DNA from: Mycobacterium sp.
GTDB taxonomy: Bacteria > Actinomycetota > Actinomycetes > Mycobacteriales > Mycobacteriaceae
DNA length: 9,091 nucleotides
NCBI GenBank assembly: GCA_028706695.1
Contig: JAQTVU010000051.1
Span: 1 to 9,091, forward strand
Direction of reading: 5' to 3'
This document shows positions 6,122-9,091 of this stretch, piece by piece. Below the pieces are notes generated by a model. That model did not search any database. It worked only from the letters and a program-made list of their open reading frames with translations, and was not told the DNA's origin. Position 1 is the stretch's first letter. Each line of letters opens with the position of its first letter. The position numbers and the translations under genes were made by a program.

Positions 6122-6816
6122 GGCCGTCCGGCGCGCAGATGCGCCGATGCGGCAGCGGCCCGGCGCCGCAATGCCGCTATCGCGGCCTCCGGGTCGTCGA
6201 CGCCGTAGACCGCGGAACCGGCCACGAAGCAGTCGACGCCGGCCTCGGCGGCCTGCTCGATGGTGTCCGCGTTGACCCCACCGTCGACCTCGATCAGGAT
6301 CGTCAACTCCCCGGCGTCAACCATCTTGCGCACCGCCCGCACCTTGCCGAGCACCTCCGGGATGAACCGCTGGCCGCCGAACCCCGGCTCGACCGACATG
6401 ATGAGCAGCGTTTCGAAGTGCGGCAGGATCTCCAGGTAGGGATCCAGCGAGGTTTTCGGCTTCACGCCGATCCCGGCCCTGGCGCCCGCGGCGCGGATGT
6501 CGCGGGCCACCCCGACCGGATTGTCGGTCGCCTCGGCGTGGAACGTGACGTTGTGCGCGCCGGCCTCGGCGTAGGGCGGCGCCCACCGGTCCGGGTTGTC
6601 GATCATCAGGTGGCAATCCATCGGGATGCTGGTGACGTCCAGCAACCGCTCCACCACCGGCAGGCCGATCGTCAGGTTCGGCACAAAGTGGTTGTCCATC
6701 ACGTCGACGTGCAACCAGTCGGCCGTGGAGACCGCGGCCGCCTCGTCGGCGAGCCGGGCGAAATCGGCGGCCAGGATGGAGGGGGCGATCATCGGTCCCG
6801 CGGTACGGCGAGGCAT
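6118..6816 (-). CDS. rpe: ribulose-phosphate 3-epimerase
   Basis: Rpe interconverts ribulose 5-phosphate and xylulose 5-phosphate in the pentose phosphate pathway. Its place next to ribG is notable because ribulose 5-phosphate is also a substrate of RibA2. The 232-residue TIM-barrel protein begins close to IAPSILAADFARL (10-22). It has the metal ligands H36 and D38 in LHVDVMDNHFVPN, H69 in DCHLM, and D178 in EVDGG, plus the phosphate-binding loops SVEPGFGGQRF (141-151) and VAGSAVYG (198-205). I chose the ATG at 6816 since the start then aligns in length with the M. tuberculosis protein. A GTG at 6840, in the same frame, overlaps the rsmB stop as GTGA and would add eight residues (MSLRSLSL). 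Neither has a clear ribosome-binding site, so coupled translation from the GTG is a real alternative. The stop overlaps the ribG start. Confidence 0.94.
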   Translation of the reverse strand: MPRRTAGPMIAPSILAADFARLADEAAAVSTADWLHVDVMDNHFVPNLTIGLPVVERLLDVTSIPMDCHLMIDNPDRWAPPYAEAGAHNVTFHAEATDNPVGVARDIRAAGARAGIGVKPKTSLDPYLEILPHFETLLIMSVEPGFGGQRFIPEVLGKVRAVRKMVDAGELTILIEVDGGVNADTIEQAAEAGVDCFVAGSAVYGVDDPEAAIAALRRRAAAASAHLRAGRP

Positions 6817-6836
6817 GAGCGACAGACTACGCAAGC

Positions 6837-8207
6837 TCACGGCAGGCGGCGCAGCGCGGCGGCGAACATCGCGTCGGTGCCGTGCCGATGCGGCCAGAGC
6901 TGCACGTAGGGCCCCTCCCCCAGCTCGTGCACCGGCTCGAACAGCGGCCGGGCGTCCAACGCGCACACCGGATGCCGGCGCAGCGCGTCGGCGACCACCC
7001 CGACCGTCTCGGCCAACTGCGGCGAACACGTCGCATACAGCACCGCCCCGCCGGGACGGACCAGCGCGACCGCGGCGGCCAGCAGCTCTCGTTGCAGCTT
7101 GACCAGAGCCGCCACATCGGCCGGCCGGCGCCGCCAGCGGGCTTCCGGTCGACGGCGCAAGGCGCCCAGCCCGGTGCAGGGGACGTCGACGAGCACCCGA
7201 TCAAAACCCGGCTCCAGACCGGTTTCCCGCCCGTCGGCCCGCACCACCTCAACCGGCAGGCCGCGGGTGTTGTCGGCGACCAGGTCGGCGCGGCGCGGTG
7301 ACGGCTCCACCGCCGTCACCCGGGCCCCTGCCGTGGCTCCCACCGCGGCCAGCAGCGCGGTCTTGCCGCCCGGACCGGCGCACAGGTCCAGCCACCGGCC
7401 GGTGTCGCCGTCCACCGGTGCCAGCGCCAGCGCCCGGGCCACCAACTGGCTGCCCTCGTCCTGGACCAGCGCGGCCCCGTCGCGGACCGGCGCCAGTTGT
7501 CCGGGGTCCCCGCCCGGCAGGTACACCGCGAACGGCGAATACCGGCCGGCGGTGCCGCCGACGGCGTCGGCGAGTGCGGCGGCCGTCAACACTCCCGGGC
7601 GGGCCGCCAGGTGCACCTGCGGTCGTTCGTCGTCGCCGGCCAGCACCGCGTCCAGCTCTCCGGCCGCCGCGCCCAGCGCGTCGGCAAACGCCTGCGCGAT
7701 CCAGCGGGGGTGCGCGTGCACCAACGCGGCGTGCCCGACGGGGTCGCGCGCCGGGTCGGGCGCCAGCTCGTCGGTCCAGGATTTCTCGTCCCGGCCGGAG
7801 ATGGTCCGCAGCACGGCGTTGACGAAACCCGCCCGGCTCGCGTCGAATTCGATGGCGGCCTGCTCGACGGTGGTGGACACCGCGGCGTGCGCGTCCACCC
7901 GGGTGCGCAGCAGCTGGTAGGCGCCGAGCCGCAGCAGGTCGAGCAGCACCGGGTTGATCGCCTCCGGCGGGCGGCCGGCGGCCGCGCCGATGACCGCGTC
8001 GAGCAGCCCCCGGGTGCGGCAGGTGCCGTAGGTCAATTCGGTGGCGAACGCGGCGTCGCGGCCGGTGATGCCCCGCTCGCGCAGCAGCGCCGGCAGCGCC
8101 AGGTTCGCGTACGCGTCGCGCTCACTGACCGCCCGCAGCACGTCGAACGCGGCCGCCCGCGCGGGGTCCAGCGGCCGGCGCCGCTTGCGCGGCGGTGCGG
8201 CGCTCAT
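6837..8207 (-). CDS. rsmB: 16S rRNA (cytosine-967-C5)-methyltransferase, RsmB/Fmu
   Basis: This is a SAM-dependent rRNA m5C methyltransferase, named fmu in M. tuberculosis. The 456-residue protein has a basic N-terminal tail (PPRKRRRP), a NusB-like RNA-binding domain (about 14-145; FATELTYGTCR at 54-64, TVEQAAIEF at 113-121), then a Rossmann-fold methyltransferase. Motif I is DLCAGPGGKT (274-283). Motif IV is DVPCTGLG (341-348) with C344, and motif VI is YATCSP (391-396) with C394, which in m5C enzymes attacks C6 of the cytosine. The PEARW run (354-358) is typical of the family. All catalytic elements are present. The target base is inferred from the family. The ATG at 8207 overlaps the fmt stop as ATGA (8204-8207). 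The stop at 6837-6839 abuts or overlaps rpe. The fmt-rsmB pair is widespread in bacteria. Confidence 0.95.
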   Translation of the reverse strand: MSAAPPRKRRRPLDPARAAAFDVLRAVSERDAYANLALPALLRERGITGRDAAFATELTYGTCRTRGLLDAVIGAAAGRPPEAINPVLLDLLRLGAYQLLRTRVDAHAAVSTTVEQAAIEFDASRAGFVNAVLRTISGRDEKSWTDELAPDPARDPVGHAALVHAHPRWIAQAFADALGAAAGELDAVLAGDDERPQVHLAARPGVLTAAALADAVGGTAGRYSPFAVYLPGGDPGQLAPVRDGAALVQDEGSQLVARALALAPVDGDTGRWLDLCAGPGGKTALLAAVGATAGARVTAVEPSPRRADLVADNTRGLPVEVVRADGRETGLEPGFDRVLVDVPCTGLGALRRRPEARWRRRPADVAALVKLQRELLAAAVALVRPGGAVLYATCSPQLAETVGVVADALRRHPVCALDARPLFEPVHELGEGPYVQLWPHRHGTDAMFAAALRRLP

Positions 8208-9091
8208 GAGGCCCGCACGGACGGATCCAGCCGGGCGCCGCGCGCCCAGTCGGCGGCGTTCATGGGTTTCTTTCCGGGCGGCTGGATCTGGCCCAGCCGC
8301 ACCGGCTCGGTGCCGGTGCCGATCCAGACGCTGTTGCGGTCCACCCGAAGCAGGCCGGGCGCCAACGGTTCCGGTGCCGCGTCGTCCAGGCGTACCGGGC
8401 CGAGTTTGACGCGCAGCTCACCGATCAGCGTCCAGGCACCCGGGTTGGGCGTGACGGCGCGGATGCGCCGCTCGACCACCGGCGCCGGCAGGCTCCAGCG
8501 CACTCGGGCCTCCTCGACGCCGATCTTGGGTGCCGTGCTGACCCCATCGGCCGGCTGCAGTCGCGGCGTCAGCGTTCCGTCGGCGATCCCGTCCAGCGTC
8601 GCCGACAGCAGCTCCGCACCCGAAACGGCGAGCCGCTCAAGAAGGTCCCCGGCGGTGTCGGTGGACCGGATCGTCTCGGTGACGACACCGTAAACCGGCC
8701 CCGAGTCCAGGCCGGGCTCGATCCGAAAGGTGGTGGCGCCGGTGACGGTGTCGCCCGCGGCGATCGCGGCCTGCACCGGTGCGGCGCCACGCCAGGCCGG
8801 CAGCAGCGAAAAGTGCAGATTGACCCAGCCGTGCCGGGGCACCGCGAGCAGCGGCTCGCGCAGCAGCGCCCCATAGGCCACCACCGGGCAGCACTCCGGT
8901 GCCAGCCCGGCCAGTTCGGCCACGAACTCCGCGGAGTTGGGCCGCGACGGCCGTAACACCGGGATGCCGCGGTCGAGCGCCGCACGGGCAACCGGCGAGG
9001 GCTCCGGCCGGCCGCGCCGGCCGGCTGCGGCGGCGGGTCGCGTCAGCACCGCGACCACCTCGTGCCGAGGCGAGTCGACGAGGCGGCGCAG
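8204..9091 (-). CDS. fmt: methionyl-tRNA formyltransferase, 5' end outside window
   Basis: Fmt formylates the methionine on initiator tRNA, using 10-formyl-tetrahydrofolate, before translation starts. The 295 visible residues run open to the right edge, beginning LRRLVDSPRHEVVAVLTRP; about 15 N-terminal residues (the nucleotide-fold start, MRLVFAGTP-like) should lie outside. Adding 15 puts the visible N91, H93 and D129 at 106, 108 and 144, the catalytic triad positions of the E. coli enzyme. The folate-site signature SLLPAWRGAAP spans visible residues 95-105. The C-terminal OB-like tRNA-binding domain (from about 195) has RIRAVTPNPGAWT and ends with the mycobacterial-looking RLGQIQPPGKKPMNAADWARGARL. 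The GTG at 9058 is an internal valine codon, not the start, because family sequence continues upstream. It heads the run of overlapping genes fmt-rsmB-rpe-ribG. Confidence 0.96.
   Translation of the reverse strand: MRRLVDSPRHEVVAVLTRPAAAAGRRGRPEPSPVARAALDRGIPVLRPSRPNSAEFVAELAGLAPECCPVVAYGALLREPLLAVPRHGWVNLHFSLLPAWRGAAPVQAAIAAGDTVTGATTFRIEPGLDSGPVYGVVTETIRSTDTAGDLLERLAVSGAELLSATLDGIADGTLTPRLQPADGVSTAPKIGVEEARVRWSLPAPVVERRIRAVTPNPGAWTLIGELRVKLGPVRLDDAAPEPLAPGLLRVDRNSVWIGTGTEPVRLGQIQPPGKKPMNAADWARGARLDPSVRAS
9004..9024. repeat. perfect GC-only inverted repeat inside fmt
   Basis: CCGGCCGGC (9004-9012) and its exact complement (9016-9024) flank three bases. The hairpin lies within the fmt coding sequence at the AAGRRGRPEP segment, roughly 40 codons into the gene. 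Such arms arise easily in Gly/Arg/Pro codons of very GC-rich DNA, so function is doubtful, but in RNA it would be a very stable stem. Confidence 0.4.

Noticed and set aside
4829..6208. Plus-strand open frame of 459 codons spanning the end of P55 and all of ribG
   Set aside because: It runs antisense to ribG and has no recognisable domain; both overlapped genes are clear family members with full motifs.
9056..9058. GTG as start of fmt giving a 284-residue protein
   Set aside because: The frame continues upstream to the window edge with family sequence (LRRLVDSPRHE), and the catalytic residue numbering requires about 26 more residues before this valine.

Overview
The window is a compact, GC-rich stretch of chromosome from a Mycobacterium or very close relative. 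I base this on protein resemblance and gene order recalled from the Mycobacterium tuberculosis Rv1406-Rv1417 locus (fmt, fmu/rsmB, rpe, ribG, P55, lprG, ribC, ribA2, ribH, Rv1417), not on a database search. Here the locus lies in the reverse orientation. The two small genes I recall between ribC and ribA2 in M. tuberculosis (Rv1413, Rv1414) have no counterpart: only about 217 non-coding bases lie there.

Layout from right to left. A minus-strand block runs fmt (5' end cut by the window edge) > rsmB > rpe > ribG/ribD. The fmt/rsmB and rpe/ribG junctions are 4-base ATGA overlaps, and rsmB/rpe has a possible GTGA overlap. The block meets, tail to tail, a plus-strand two-gene unit, lprG > P55 (itself joined by a GTGA overlap). 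The stop codons of ribG and P55 share bases, so no terminator fits between them. Left of lprG, and divergent from it, comes ribC, then the 217-base gap, then ribA2 > ribH > an Rv1417-like membrane protein gene cut by the left edge.

Function. Four of the genes (ribA2, ribG, ribH, ribC) supply nearly all dedicated steps from GTP and ribulose 5-phosphate to riboflavin. The dephosphorylation step has no gene here. rpe sits in the pentose phosphate pathway, which makes ribulose 5-phosphate, the other precursor used by RibA2. fmt and rsmB serve translation (initiator tRNA formylation and 16S rRNA methylation). lprG-P55 is the envelope lipid-transport pair: a lipid-binding lipoprotein and an inner-membrane MFS exporter.

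All genes look intact apart from the two cut by the window edges, and their key catalytic residues are present. I see no mobile element, RNA gene, CRISPR array or FMN riboswitch. The less ordinary signals are regulatory: TANNNT hexamers placed 6-7 bases before the starts of both ribC and lprG, suggesting leaderless transcripts; an 8-bp direct repeat over the ribC one; and a 13-bp direct repeat in the ribC-ribA2 gap. I do not see a previously undescribed system here.
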